DNA from: Bacteroidales bacterium UBA4116 | GTDB taxonomy: Bacteria; Bacteroidota; Bacteroidia; Bacteroidales; Tannerellaceae | Reading direction: 5' to 3' | Length of the DNA: 64,000 nt | NCBI GenBank assembly: GCA_002381645.1 | Contig: DFXE01000024.1 | Location: 1 to 64,000 of the forward strand | Shown here: one piece after another, positions 25,940 to 35,229 of the stretch | How positions within the stretch are numbered: the stretch's first letter is position 1 | How the letters are laid out: each line of letters begins with the position of its first letter | Notes under the pieces: model-generated | The model's database searches: none | What the model was told of the DNA's origin: nothing | The model's input: the letters and a program-made list of their open reading frames with translations, nothing else | Position numbers and translations under genes: made by a program

Positions 25940-26306
25940 CACTAAAAATGGTGTGATTATCACTTTTTACGTTGGTGGTAGCGAGTTGCGTCGATTTGGA
26001 AGCGAGTGGCTAATTAGGCTATTGTACAGCTTGTTACTTTACCCGGTAACTTTGCTGCATGAAATGTCGGCAGGTTTTCAGCCTCCTTCTTAACGGTTTT
26101 TCGCTCACTCAAACATCTGTCCCTGCGGGCAGATTTTATTTGCGTCATGGCAAATAGCAAGCTGTGTTTTTTGCTGCACGAAACAAGTTCTGCTGCAAAA
26201 AACGCTTGCCCCTCCGGGGGGCGCAACCTCCGAAGTCGGTTGCTTATAATGAATCATTCGGGCGATGATATTAAGGGACGGCAAGGATGCCTGACGACGG
26301 ATTCTA
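25940..26306. other. Candidate ICE oriT / tra-mob divergent regulatory region
   Basis: Non-coding DNA between the minus-strand tra operon and plus-strand mobA. It holds a long inverted repeat (26166-26178 with 26191-26203, GTTTTTTGCtGCA pairing TGCtGCAAAAAAC, 12 of 13 matches), a GCCCC/GGGGGC stem at about 26208-26222 and a GCAACC/GGTTGC stem at about 26223-26243. Position just before mobA-mobB fits the oriT of CTnDOT-type ICEs. The nick site cannot be placed. Confidence 0.55.
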
Positions 26307-26320
26307 CCACTAAAAAATCC
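26307..26320 (+). repeat. 14-bp ICE motif, copy 3 (upstream of mobA)
   Basis: CCACTAAAAAATCC ending 5 nt before the mobA ATG, so it occupies the place of a ribosome-binding region. Followed by GACGT. Confidence 0.7.
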
Positions 26321-26325
26321 GACGT

Positions 26326-26763
26326 ATGAAAGAAAATCAAATTAAACCCCAAAAGCGGGGTAAAGGGGGCAGAAACCCCAAGAATGACCCGGCGAATTTC
26401 CGTTATTCGGTAAACTTCACCGCAGTGGAACACGCCAGGTTCCTGACGATGTTTGAGCAATCCGGTGTGCAATCGAAAGCCCGTTTCATTGCTGCCCGTG
26501 TTTTCGGCGACGAGTTCCGTGTCGTAAAAACCGACCGTGCTGCATTAGAGTATGCTACAAAACTGACTTCGTTCTTTGCACAATTCCGTGCTGTGGGCGT
26601 GAATTATAATCAGGTTGTGAAGGAACTTCACTCTAATTTTTCGGAAAAAAAAGCACTCGCTATGCTCTATAAATTGGAAAACGCCACTAAAGAACTGGCG
26701 GAAATCGGGAAGAAAATCGTAGAATTATCTGAGGAATTTAGGGAAAAATGGTCGCCAAAATAA
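26326..26763 (+). CDS. mobA: Mobilization protein MobA (relaxosome accessory)
   Basis: 145 aa. A basic, disordered N-terminus (KPQKRGKGGRNPKND) precedes a ribbon-helix-helix-like part (RYSVNFTAVEHARFLTMFEQSG) and a helical C-terminus with the VGVNYNQVVKEL motif typical of MobC/MobA oriT-binding accessory proteins. It should bind oriT and help the relaxase MobB. It overlaps mobB by 16 nt. One copy of the 14-bp ICE motif lies directly before the start codon. Confidence 0.87.
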   Translation: MKENQIKPQKRGKGGRNPKNDPANFRYSVNFTAVEHARFLTMFEQSGVQSKARFIAARVFGDEFRVVKTDRAALEYATKLTSFFAQFRAVGVNYNQVVKELHSNFSEKKALAMLYKLENATKELAEIGKKIVELSEEFREKWSPK

Positions 26764-28016
26764 ACATCGGAAGTAACCTATACGGCGCATTGGCTTACAA
26801 TCAGGAGAAGGTAGATGCAGGTTTGGGCAAGATTTTGGGAGCCAACCTTGTCTTCCAACCGGCAGACGGACAATTCAACGTGACGGATTGTATCAATGAT
26901 TTTATGCAGTTTGTCCCGGCACACTTCCGCACGGAAGAACCTGTTTTCCACGTTTCCCTGAATCCCCATAAAGATGATGTGTTGACGGATGAACAACTGG
27001 CGGACATAGGTAAGGAATATATGCAACGTTTAGGCTATGGCGACCAGCCGTATCTGATATTTAAACATGAAGATATTGAACGGGAACACCTGCACATCGT
27101 TTCCTTACGGGTAAAAAGTGATGGACGAAAAGTTTTCGACGGGAAAGAGCATGAACGTAGTATGGCTATAACCATAGAATTAGAACAGGAGTATAATCTG
27201 CATCCGGCAGAAGGTCAAAAGCAGGGTGAACAATGGGAGCTTACCCTGGTGGATGCTTCAAAGGGAAATCTTAAAAAACAGATTGCATCGGTTATCAAGC
27301 CGTTGACATCCATGTATCACTTTCAGTCGATGGGAGAATATAAGGCAGTTCTTTCATTATATAATATACACCTGGAAGAACTGAAAGGGGAAGTTAAGGG
27401 AAAACCATATAGGGGATTGTTATACTCTGCAATGGATAATGACGGTAATAAGGTCGGCACACCGTTAAAGTCTTCTATATTCGGAAAGACAGTCGGATAT
27501 GACGGATTGGAGAAGCGGATGGCAAAATCTGCTGAGAGGATTAAAACCAAGAATCTTAAAGCCCATACCCTAAAATTCGTAGCTGAAGCTAAAGCAAGCT
27601 GCCGGAGTGAGAGTGAGTTCCGAGCGGAACTGCGGAAGCAGGGTATTGATGTTTTCTTCCGGAGAAACGAAGAACACCGAATCTATGGAGCCACATTTAT
27701 AGACCATACTACCCGTACTGTATTGAACGGCTCCCGTCTGGGCAAAGAATTTTCAGCGAATGTGTTTAATGAAATGTATGGCGGTAAGCATCCGGAAGTG
27801 GAAGAAAACAAATCAACAGCGGTGAAAGACTTCTATCAGCTGGTAGAAAATGAAACACCCGATAAACAACAGGGATACAGTCATTCATCGGATGATAGTG
27901 TTACGGGCGGAATGTTTTCAATACTTATGCCGGAACCAGGGCAACATTCCGAAGATGAAAAACCCTTACCACGGCGTAAGAAAAAGAAAAAACGGAGGTA
28001 TGGAAGGCAGATGTAA
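26748..28016 (+). CDS. mobB: Relaxase MobB (MOBP-type)
   Basis: 422 aa. N-terminal relaxase domain with candidate nucleophile Tyr12/Tyr17 (SNLYGALAYNQEK), motif FHVSLNPHKDD near residue 66 and the three-His-type metal site EREHLHIVSLRV near residue 112. C-terminal part is helical with a Lys-rich end (RRKKKKKRRYGRQM). It nicks oriT, stays bound to the 5' end and is delivered with the DNA. It overlaps mobA. Its normal partner mobC is displaced downstream by a reversed two-gene insert. Confidence 0.92.
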   Translation: MVAKINIGSNLYGALAYNQEKVDAGLGKILGANLVFQPADGQFNVTDCINDFMQFVPAHFRTEEPVFHVSLNPHKDDVLTDEQLADIGKEYMQRLGYGDQPYLIFKHEDIEREHLHIVSLRVKSDGRKVFDGKEHERSMAITIELEQEYNLHPAEGQKQGEQWELTLVDASKGNLKKQIASVIKPLTSMYHFQSMGEYKAVLSLYNIHLEELKGEVKGKPYRGLLYSAMDNDGNKVGTPLKSSIFGKTVGYDGLEKRMAKSAERIKTKNLKAHTLKFVAEAKASCRSESEFRAELRKQGIDVFFRRNEEHRIYGATFIDHTTRTVLNGSRLGKEFSANVFNEMYGGKHPEVEENKSTAVKDFYQLVENETPDKQQGYSHSSDDSVTGGMFSILMPEPGQHSEDEKPLPRRKKKKKRRYGRQM

Positions 28017-28646
28017 TTATTTTTTCTCTTCTTTTGACTTATTATATTCTTCTTCTGAAATTTCAACGAAGTTATAAAATTCATGGTGAGCCATAAGACT
28101 TTTCCGTGTATCCAAACGACGAATACCAAACATAATACCTGTCAATCCTTCTGGAATTTCCTTTGAACCGGTATATTTCTGTAATTTAGGCTCTAAAGGT
28201 CTTGCAGGTGGTACTTCTTTATATATAAATAGGCTCTGTAATTGTGAATCATCTTCAAATAATTCTCCTTTCATTATATCGAGAACACATTTTGCGATAT
28301 TATCTACATCTACGTTATTATATCTTTTGGCAGACATCTTGACATTCATAATTACTTCTAATGGTATATCTTTTTTGTAAGGATGCTCATCAGTCTTTAC
28401 TCCTTTAATTATATCCAAGAATTTAGCTTCAAAATCTTTAATAGACTGTTTGACCTTATGATTCATAAGATAAACATTTTCTAATTTATCTTCTGTCCCG
28501 TCATTTTTCCTTGCAATAACTTCCACGTCCATAACGGGCTTAAATTTATCTTGTTTGGTTGGAATATCTTCAAATCCTCCGATAAACCCACCCACAACAT
28601 CAAATTCCTTATTTGTAACTAACTTCAAATATTGACCTTGTTCCAT
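28017..28646 (-). CDS. RusA-like Holliday-junction endonuclease
   Basis: 209 aa. The central block NVDVDNIAKCVLDIMKGELFEDDSQLQSL carries the RusA pattern DxDN...(N/K)G...DDS with the acidic residues expected for metal binding. RusA proteins cut Holliday junctions and occur in phages and mobile elements. The N-terminal 60 and C-terminal 60 residues are not recognised. The stop codon abuts the mobB stop, and the gene runs opposite to the mob genes, so it looks like a cargo insertion between mobB and mobC. Start at 28646 has no competing option. Confidence 0.68.
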   Translation of the reverse strand: MEQGQYLKLVTNKEFDVVGGFIGGFEDIPTKQDKFKPVMDVEVIARKNDGTEDKLENVYLMNHKVKQSIKDFEAKFLDIIKGVKTDEHPYKKDIPLEVIMNVKMSAKRYNNVDVDNIAKCVLDIMKGELFEDDSQLQSLFIYKEVPPARPLEPKLQKYTGSKEIPEGLTGIMFGIRRLDTRKSLMAHHEFYNFVEISEEEYNKSKEEKK

Positions 28647-28663
28647 AATTATATTTTTAATTT

Positions 28664-28990
28664 CTATGAAGTAACTTCATTCATAACTGCTTCTTCAGGT
28701 GTATTGCCAATTTCATCGGCAAACAAATGATGAGTGTCAACCCAATGGTGAGAGATGTTCCCATCTCCATCAATAAAACCTTTAGGAGATTGAGGTTTAA
28801 CTGGGATTTCAATAGTTATCCTTTCTCTGTTACCCTCTTTGTCTATTTCGATCAGATTACACCGTTTAACCTTATTACTTCCGAAGCTGACAAAGTATTC
28901 TTTGCCGATTAGCAATTCGACGGGTTTTCTGTTTTTGTAGTGAATCGGTTTAACCGATTTATCTACTTTAATGGTATCCCATTTTTCCAT
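28664..28990 (-). CDS. Hypothetical protein upstream of the RusA-like gene
   Basis: 108 aa from the ATG at 28990. An upstream ATG at 29023 lies inside the -7 box and is rejected. The protein is beta-rich with a conserved-looking DGDGNISHHWVDTHHLFADEIG stretch whose His-rich part could bind metal. No domain recognised. It precedes the RusA-like gene by 17 nt and shares its promoter. Confidence 0.6.
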   Translation of the reverse strand: MEKWDTIKVDKSVKPIHYKNRKPVELLIGKEYFVSFGSNKVKRCNLIEIDKEGNRERITIEIPVKPQSPKGFIDGDGNISHHWVDTHHLFADEIGNTPEEAVMNEVTS

Positions 28991-29020
28991 AATCATATTG
29001 ACTTTTAAACTTATAGTAAA

Positions 29021-29028
29021 CAAAAATA
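29021..29028 (-). promoter_or_regulatory. Promoter -7 box of the RusA-like gene pair
   Basis: Minus strand TATTTTTG (TAnnTTTG). It gives a leader of about 24 nt to the ATG at 28990 and decides that start. Confidence 0.45.
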
Positions 29029-29192
29029 CAATTAATTAATAAGCGTAAGAAGATTTTTATGAATTAATTCTGAACAAGTTTTAAGCAACATACTTCCAAA
29101 CCAAAGCCACACACTACCAGCAAATTAAAAACCGTACAAAGTACCCTGCACAGCACATAATTTCGCTTCTCAATCATTTAATTTTTAATAAA

Positions 29193-31184
29193 ATGCAACA
29201 AGAAGACGATTTAAGAGGGCTGGCGAAGGTCATGGACTTTATGCGGGCATTAAGTATTATTTTCGTAGTGATAAACATTTACTGGTTCTGCTATTTTGCC
29301 CTGCATGAATGGGGAATAAATGTATCGGTGGTGGATAAAATATTGCTGAATTTCGACAGGACTGCCGGACTGTTTGGCAATATCCTTTACACTAAATTTT
29401 TTGCGGTTGTTTTCCTTGCCTTATCCTGTTTGGGTACCAAAGGAGTAAAGGAGGAAAAAATTACATGGGCGAAAATCTATGTATTCCTGGCTATCGGTTT
29501 AATCCTGTTTTTCATGAACTGGTGGATATTGGCTCTTCCTCTGCCTTCAGAAGCAATCGCAGGATTTTATATCCTTACTATGGCGGTAGGGTATCTGTGT
29601 TTGCTGGCAGCCGGTGTATGGATGAGCCGTTTGCTCAAAAACAACCTGATGGACGATGTTTTCAATACCGAAAACGAATCATTCATGCAGGAAACACGAT
29701 TATTACAAAGCGAATATTCTGTCAATCTGCCTACAAAGTTCTGGTACAAGAAAAAAGAATGGAAAGGCTGGATAAACGTAGTAAACCCTTTTCGTGCGAG
29801 CATTGTGTTAGGTACTCCGGGTTCCGGTAAATCATATGCAGTGGTAAACCAGTATATAAAACAACAGGTAGAAAAGGGATTCTCCATGTATATTTATGAT
29901 TTCAAATTTCCCGATCTCTCCACCATTGCATATAATCATTTACTGAACAATCAGGGAGGATATAAAAAGGTACCGACCTTTTATGTTATTAACTTCGATG
30001 ACCCGGCACGTTCCCACCGATGCAACCCGATCAATCCTGATTTTATGTCGGATATCAGCGATGCTTACGAAAGTGCCTATACCATTATGCTGAACTTGAA
30101 CAAAACATGGGTTCAAAAGCAGGGCGACTTCTTTGTGGAATCTCCGATAATCTTATTTGCTGCTATTATATGGTATTTGCGTATCTATCAAAATGGTAAA
30201 TATTGCACCTTTCCTCATGCCATCGAGTTTCTGAATAAGCGATACGAAGATATTTTCCCCATTCTAACTTCCTATCCTGAGTTAGAGAACTATCTTTCAC
30301 CTTTTATGGATGCGTGGCTCGGTGGTGCGATGGAGCAGCTTCAGGGGCAAATAGCATCGGCAAAGATACCCCTATCTCGTATGATTAGCCCACAACTCTA
30401 CTGGGTTATGAGCGGCGATGAGTTTTCTCTTGATATCAACAATCCCGACGATCCGAAGGTATTGGTTGTGGGTAACAACCCCGACCGCCAAAACATCTAC
30501 GGGGCAGCTTTAGGACTTTATAATTCACGCATCGTTAAATTAATCAATAAAAAAGGTCAGTTAAAAAGTTCCGTTGTTATTGACGAGTTACCCACTATAT
30601 ACTTCAAAGGCTTAGATAACCTGATAGCCACGGCCCGAAGCAATAAAGTTGCCGTTCTGTTAGGCTTTCAGGATTTCTCACAGCTCACGCGTGATTATGG
30701 CGATAAGGAAGCAAAGGTCGTGATGAACACCGTGGGTAATGTCTTCAGCGGTCAGGTGGTAGGTGAAACTGCTAAAACATTATCCGAAAGATTCGGAAAA
30801 GTTTTACAGAAGCGGCAAAGTATGAGTATTACCCGAAGCGACAAAACAACATCTATCTCTACTCAAATGGATAGCCTGATTCCGGCTTCCAAAATCAGTA
30901 ACTTGACACAGGGAATGTTTGTCGGAGCCATTGCGGATAACTTCGATGAACGTATTGAACAGAAAATTTTTCATGCGGAAATTGTGGTGGATAACGCAAA
31001 GGTGGCTGCCGAAACGAAAGCCTACAAACCTATCCCGGTGATTACCAATTTTGTTGACGAGAACGGAGAAGATAAGATGAAAGAGCAGATACAGCTTAAT
31101 TATAACCGGATTAAGGAAGAAACGAAGCAGATTGTAACGGATGAATTAGAAAATCGTAATATTAAAAGAATCCAAACAGATTAG
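29193..31184 (+). CDS. mobC: Type IV coupling protein MobC, C-terminal tail replaced by the RIT island
   Basis: 663 aa VirD4-like ATPase. Four N-terminal membrane helices (about 16-34, 65-83, 92-112, 122-142), Walker A GTPGSGKS near residue 206 and Walker B VVIDELPT near residue 460. It brings the MobB-DNA complex to the channel. MobC sequence proper ends at codon 652. The last ten residues (NRNIKRIQTD) come from the terminal inverted repeat of the inserted island. The original 3' end (ERIKNDPILCKLLPEQE) lies at 48408-48488. Joining 31149 to 48406 restores a 679-aa frame. The core ATPase is intact, so the altered protein may still work. Confidence 0.92.
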   Translation: MQQEDDLRGLAKVMDFMRALSIIFVVINIYWFCYFALHEWGINVSVVDKILLNFDRTAGLFGNILYTKFFAVVFLALSCLGTKGVKEEKITWAKIYVFLAIGLILFFMNWWILALPLPSEAIAGFYILTMAVGYLCLLAAGVWMSRLLKNNLMDDVFNTENESFMQETRLLQSEYSVNLPTKFWYKKKEWKGWINVVNPFRASIVLGTPGSGKSYAVVNQYIKQQVEKGFSMYIYDFKFPDLSTIAYNHLLNNQGGYKKVPTFYVINFDDPARSHRCNPINPDFMSDISDAYESAYTIMLNLNKTWVQKQGDFFVESPIILFAAIIWYLRIYQNGKYCTFPHAIEFLNKRYEDIFPILTSYPELENYLSPFMDAWLGGAMEQLQGQIASAKIPLSRMISPQLYWVMSGDEFSLDINNPDDPKVLVVGNNPDRQNIYGAALGLYNSRIVKLINKKGQLKSSVVIDELPTIYFKGLDNLIATARSNKVAVLLGFQDFSQLTRDYGDKEAKVVMNTVGNVFSGQVVGETAKTLSERFGKVLQKRQSMSITRSDKTTSISTQMDSLIPASKISNLTQGMFVGAIADNFDERIEQKIFHAEIVVDNAKVAAETKAYKPIPVITNFVDENGEDKMKEQIQLNYNRIKEETKQIVTDELENRNIKRIQTD

Positions 31185-31450
31185 ATTATATATCAGATAT
31201 TTAATATTTTACACTTTCATTTCTTTGGATTTTATATCTAACTTGCCAGTCTGTTTTTAACTTTAATAAAAATAAATCTCATGGACTTGCAAGAATTAAA
31301 AACCAAGTGTCCTCTTCTTATTTCTTATATGGAAGACCATAATTACAGTCTGCAGTATATAAGACATATTAAGAATGAAAGCCTATGGATTCTGAGGGAA
31401 TCTAAAAATTATGACTGGAAAACATACGATGATATCTATCAAACGTGTGT
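31150..31450 (+). repeat. Left 301-bp inverted repeat of the RIT island
   Basis: Begins AAAATCGTAAT inside mobC codon 653 and runs through the intergenic region into codon 57 of the first recombinase gene. Pairs with 48105-48405 in reverse complement. Confidence 0.9.
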
Positions 31451-32510
31451 CGAAAAATATACCAACAGATATACGTTAAATTATAAACGTAAAATGTTGT
31501 TGGTTATCAAACGATTCATTTTAGAATCTGTAGTACCTGACGGTTCAACACATACACATAAGCTATCGTATTACGATGGCTTATGTGTTGAATACAAAAA
31601 CTTTATAGACACATATCGTAATGTGATAAAATCGAAATTTGCTAAACCTTTTCATTATCATAAAAGCTATGAATGTTCGGCATGTTCTTTTTTATCACGA
31701 TTGCAGAATCAAGGTATATATTCACTTGAGGATATAACTGAAAAGAATGTGATAGATATTTTCGCCAGCGATGCCAGGCTTTGTCACAGTTATCACTTCA
31801 AAAGAGAGACAAGACGCGTATTTGATATCTGTGCCCCGTTTTATCCGACGGGAATATGCTCAAAAATCTCATCATATCTGCCTGAAACACGGAATACAAG
31901 GAAAAACATACAATATCTCACAAAAGAGGAAGTCAAAAAAATCAAGTTTGTGTTGGAAAGCGATTCGTCCCTCTCACTGCAACATAGAGCTATAGGTTTG
32001 CTGGCTTTTTATACGGGATTGCGCAGTTGTGATATTGGAGCGCTAAGATTAGACCAAATTGACTGGGAGAATGATTTAATCCGTATTACCCAGCAGAAAA
32101 CCCGAATGCCACTGGTTCTTCCATTGCGGGCGATTGTGGGTAATGCCATTTTCGACTATATAACAGGACAAAGACCTAAATCGTCTGAAAACACAGTATT
32201 TTTAACTGTAAATGTTCCATATAGAAAACTACAAAGCCCTAATCTATATGCAATTTGTGTAACTATTATGAAGAAAGCAGGCATCCGAAATCATCCGTGC
32301 GACAAAAAAGGTTTTCATCTTTTCCGGCATCATTTAGCAACATCACTATTGGAAAAAGGGGTGGAACAACCTGTCATTAGTCAAACATTGGGACATCAGT
32401 CTCCGGAATCTCTCAATACATATCTGGGAGCTGATTTTATTCATTTGAAAGAATGTGCGTTAAGTATAAAGTATTTTCCTGTAAAAGAGGAGGTGTTCAA
32501 TGGAATTTAA
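31281..32510 (+). CDS. Tyrosine recombinase RitA of the trio
   Basis: 409 aa. N-terminal SAM-like region, then a catalytic domain with TGLRSCDIGALRLDQIDW (first Arg present), HLFRHHLATSLLEKG (His-x-x-Arg) and LGHQSPESLNTYLG (His and Tyr nucleophile). First gene of a three-recombinase set; its 3' end overlaps the second gene by 11 nt. Its first 57 codons lie inside the left inverted repeat, so a truncated mirror copy exists at the right end. In RIT elements the three recombinases act together; individual roles are not settled. Confidence 0.9.
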   Translation: MDLQELKTKCPLLISYMEDHNYSLQYIRHIKNESLWILRESKNYDWKTYDDIYQTCVEKYTNRYTLNYKRKMLLVIKRFILESVVPDGSTHTHKLSYYDGLCVEYKNFIDTYRNVIKSKFAKPFHYHKSYECSACSFLSRLQNQGIYSLEDITEKNVIDIFASDARLCHSYHFKRETRRVFDICAPFYPTGICSKISSYLPETRNTRKNIQYLTKEEVKKIKFVLESDSSLSLQHRAIGLLAFYTGLRSCDIGALRLDQIDWENDLIRITQQKTRMPLVLPLRAIVGNAIFDYITGQRPKSSENTVFLTVNVPYRKLQSPNLYAICVTIMKKAGIRNHPCDKKGFHLFRHHLATSLLEKGVEQPVISQTLGHQSPESLNTYLGADFIHLKECALSIKYFPVKEEVFNGI

Positions 32511-33465
32511 ATCCTTTTTATCAGACATCCTTGCTGGTTACGTTGCCTACAGAAAGGCCTCTGGTCGTGATAGCATCAGTTATTTGTTGAATGTTCGCCA
32601 TTTTGAACGTTATTGTGAAAAGGAATACCCTGCCGCAAAAGAACTTTCCCAAACAATGGTTGACCAATGGTGTAAAAGAAGGGATACAGAAAACTCTAAT
32701 TCTTGTATTTCAAGAATATATCCTGTTCTTAGTTTTTTGCGTTATGCCAGGGCCAGAGGACTGATAAATATTCAGATACCAGCAGCGCCCCGTTCCACTT
32801 CAAGAACCTATATACCGCATGCTTTTACAGTAGCGGAACTACAAAATTTCTTTCACTCATGTGATTCTATCAATGCTAAATATGGATTGATCGGGAAAAT
32901 ACAAAAAATCACAGTCCCTGTTTTCTTCCGACTATTATATAGTAGTGGAATGCGAACTACTGAAGCGAGACTATTGCGTAAAGAAGATATAGACTTGGAG
33001 AATGGAATTGTCAACATTAGATTCTCCAAAGGCTATAATCAGCATTTTGTTGTACTTCACGATACGATGCTGGATTTAATGAAAAAGTACGATGTCGCCA
33101 TATCAAAAATAATTCCCAATAGAGTTTTCTTTTTTCCTACAAAGTCAAATAAGGGTTATCCTGGTAGCTGGGTAACCCGTATTTTTAGAAAATGCTGGTA
33201 TGAAAGCAATAATGCAGCAACAATAGCTTATGAATTGAGACATCATTATGCGGTGGAAAACATTAATGGTTGGATTGGTCAGGGATTAACGACTCATATG
33301 AAACTTTTATCATTAAGCAAAAGTATGGGACATACTAATGTTGAAAGTACCAAATATTATTATTCTCTGGTTCCGGGTCTCTCAGAAATCATTGAGAATG
33401 CTACGGGAGATACGTTTAACCAAATAATACCAAATCTACAAAACGATGAAGAAAGTTACCAATGA
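32500..33465 (+). CDS. Tyrosine recombinase RitB of the trio
   Basis: 321 aa. Catalytic motifs: SSGMRTTEARLLRKEDIDL (first Arg), YELRHHYAVENI, and SMGHTNVESTKYYYS with the Tyr cluster. Overlaps RitA by 11 nt and RitC by 20 nt, the tight overlap typical of RIT operons. Shorter than RitA, lacking about 80 N-terminal residues. Confidence 0.9.
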   Translation: MEFKSFLSDILAGYVAYRKASGRDSISYLLNVRHFERYCEKEYPAAKELSQTMVDQWCKRRDTENSNSCISRIYPVLSFLRYARARGLINIQIPAAPRSTSRTYIPHAFTVAELQNFFHSCDSINAKYGLIGKIQKITVPVFFRLLYSSGMRTTEARLLRKEDIDLENGIVNIRFSKGYNQHFVVLHDTMLDLMKKYDVAISKIIPNRVFFFPTKSNKGYPGSWVTRIFRKCWYESNNAATIAYELRHHYAVENINGWIGQGLTTHMKLLSLSKSMGHTNVESTKYYYSLVPGLSEIIENATGDTFNQIIPNLQNDEESYQ

Positions 33466-34498
33466 GGCTCTCCTGATAGCCAAATACATACATGACTGGA
33501 TTTGTGTATATACTACATCAATACAGTCAAACAGCCCCCATACTGTAAGAAGACATATGATTACACTGTCATTGTTTGTCGACTTTTTGGAAAAGGAAAA
33601 AAAAGTCAATTCTTTATCTCTGACCGGCAAATGCTTTTCACGTAGTTACATTGAAGAATGGATTTTATGGATGAAAAATATGCGAAATTGCAGTGGAGAA
33701 ACATGTAATGTCCGTTTAGCTTCTATCAGGGCTTTCTTGAAATACCTGGCAGGTAAAGATGTCTCATACCTTTCACTCTATCAAAGTTCAACGCTGATTC
33801 CAAGACAAAGAGTTGTCAGGAAAAAAATAACAGGTATGAGTAAAGAAGCTATGAAAACCCTGATGTCTATACCTGATGTTTCAACAAAAACAGGACAGCG
33901 GGATTTGGTTTTATTGGTTGTCCTTTACTGTACTGCGGGCCGGATTGATGAAATTCTATCAATAAAAATGAACCAGTTACATCTTGAGGCAAGTAAACCT
34001 TATATTACGGTTATTGGAAAAAGACGTAAAATAAGGACTTTGTATATTCTGCCGAAAGCGGTGGCACATTTGAAAAAATATTTAAAAGAATTTCATTCGG
34101 CAGAGCCAAATCCGGAGGCCTACTTGTTTTATTCAAGGAATAAAGGTGTAATGGGGAAAATGACACCTGAAAGCGTAAATCAACAGTTGAAAAAGTATGC
34201 AGCCTTTGCACATCGTATTTGCAGTGATGTTCCGATTAAGTTACATGCACATCAAATCAGGCATGCAAAGGCTTCACATTGGTTAGAAGATGGAATGAAT
34301 ATCGTACAAATCTCATTTTTACTTGGACATGCAAGCTTGGAGACAACAATGACTTATCTGGATATTACGACTGAGCAAGAATCGAAAGCATTAGCCACGA
34401 TGGAAGATGAAAACAAACAGTATATCCCTAAAAAATGGAAAACTGATTCCGATAGTCTTGCTTCATTATTGGGACTTAACAAAATCGTAAAAAAATAA
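33446..34498 (+). CDS. Tyrosine recombinase RitC of the trio
   Basis: 350 aa. Catalytic motifs: CTAGRIDEILSIKMNQL (first Arg), HAHQIRHAKASHWLEDG and LLGHASLETTMTYLDI with the Tyr nucleophile. It closes the recombinase operon and overlaps RitB by 20 nt. About 150 nt of A+T-rich DNA with the copper operon promoter follow. Confidence 0.9.
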   Translation: MKKVTNEALLIAKYIHDWICVYTTSIQSNSPHTVRRHMITLSLFVDFLEKEKKVNSLSLTGKCFSRSYIEEWILWMKNMRNCSGETCNVRLASIRAFLKYLAGKDVSYLSLYQSSTLIPRQRVVRKKITGMSKEAMKTLMSIPDVSTKTGQRDLVLLVVLYCTAGRIDEILSIKMNQLHLEASKPYITVIGKRRKIRTLYILPKAVAHLKKYLKEFHSAEPNPEAYLFYSRNKGVMGKMTPESVNQQLKKYAAFAHRICSDVPIKLHAHQIRHAKASHWLEDGMNIVQISFLLGHASLETTMTYLDITTEQESKALATMEDENKQYIPKKWKTDSDSLASLLGLNKIVKK

Positions 34499-34575
34499 AA
34501 TATATTCCGATTTCAAAGCTCATTTGTGAAAATCTCTCAAGGCAGACTAAACTTGACACAAAAAAAGTATCTTTC

Positions 34576-34608
34576 TTGTGTTAATATAAAAAATACTGCT
34601 TATATTTG
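34576..34608 (+). promoter_or_regulatory. Promoter of the copper resistance operon
   Basis: TATATTTG (34601-34608) fits the -7 consensus, and TTGTG at about 34576-34580 fits the -33 box with about 20 nt spacing. Expected start of transcription is 25-30 nt before the first copper gene. Confidence 0.55.
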
Positions 34609-34646
34609 CAAATTACTAACTCTATAAGTGAAATTTTATAATAAAA

Positions 34647-35105
34647 ATGAAGAAGGTTATATCAATATTTCTGTTGCTACTAATGCTGGTTATCGGGATG
34701 CATCCCGTACTTGCCATGCATTTCTGTGCAGGAGAATTATATTCCTTTGGAGTTTTAAGTAATGATATAGAAAAGTCCTGCTGCGAAGATATGGAAATGC
34801 CGCAACAGGAAGACAATTCCTGTCATACTACCCCAAATGCGCAGGAAAATAACGTTTTGCCATCACATGAGAATTGCTGTGACATCCAACAGATAGAACT
34901 CTCAACGGACGACTATCAGCATCAGGTTCAGCAATTTAACCTGAATAAACTATTGCCGTCATATGAAAATGTATGGTTGGTTTTGAATATGCTTATACCC
35001 ACAGAGAATGATGGCATTACAAAAATTAGTCAATACTTTCCGCCGGGAGGTCTCAGTTTACAGAACGTTGACCTTCTGACCTATATTTGTATCTACCGTA
35101 TTTGA
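34647..35105 (+). CDS. HYC_CC_PP family protein
   Basis: 152 aa with a signal peptide (1-23). It carries the family marks: MHFCAGEL (H-F/Y-C), two CC pairs (SCCEDME, NCCDIQ) and YFPPGG near the C-terminus. Such Cys/His proteins are found beside heavy-metal efflux genes in Bacteroidetes and probably bind metal in the periplasm or at the outer membrane (inference). First gene of the copper operon, 130 nt before the rhodanese gene. Confidence 0.7.
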   Translation: MKKVISIFLLLLMLVIGMHPVLAMHFCAGELYSFGVLSNDIEKSCCEDMEMPQQEDNSCHTTPNAQENNVLPSHENCCDIQQIELSTDDYQHQVQQFNLNKLLPSYENVWLVLNMLIPTENDGITKISQYFPPGGLSLQNVDLLTYICIYRI

Positions 35106-35229
35106 TTTGATAAATCCGTGGCTACCCTGCCATTGGTTTGAATTTTGTGTATATCCTAAACCGGATGTACGTTAAATTGTTTATATCTAAAAACAAAGAT
35201 TAACAAAATATTCATCAAATCAAAGAACA

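Noticed and set aside
29092..29124. Short similarity to 57260-57292 (CCAAACC...CCACACACT...CCA) before mobC and the DUF3945 gene
   Set aside because: About 32 nt with several mismatches and low complexity; could be shared leader sequence, but too weak to support a feature.
31281..34498. Three recombinases as phage or Tn554-like integration genes
   Set aside because: The overlapping trio, terminal inverted repeats and absence of a tnpC-like small gene fit a RIT element better.
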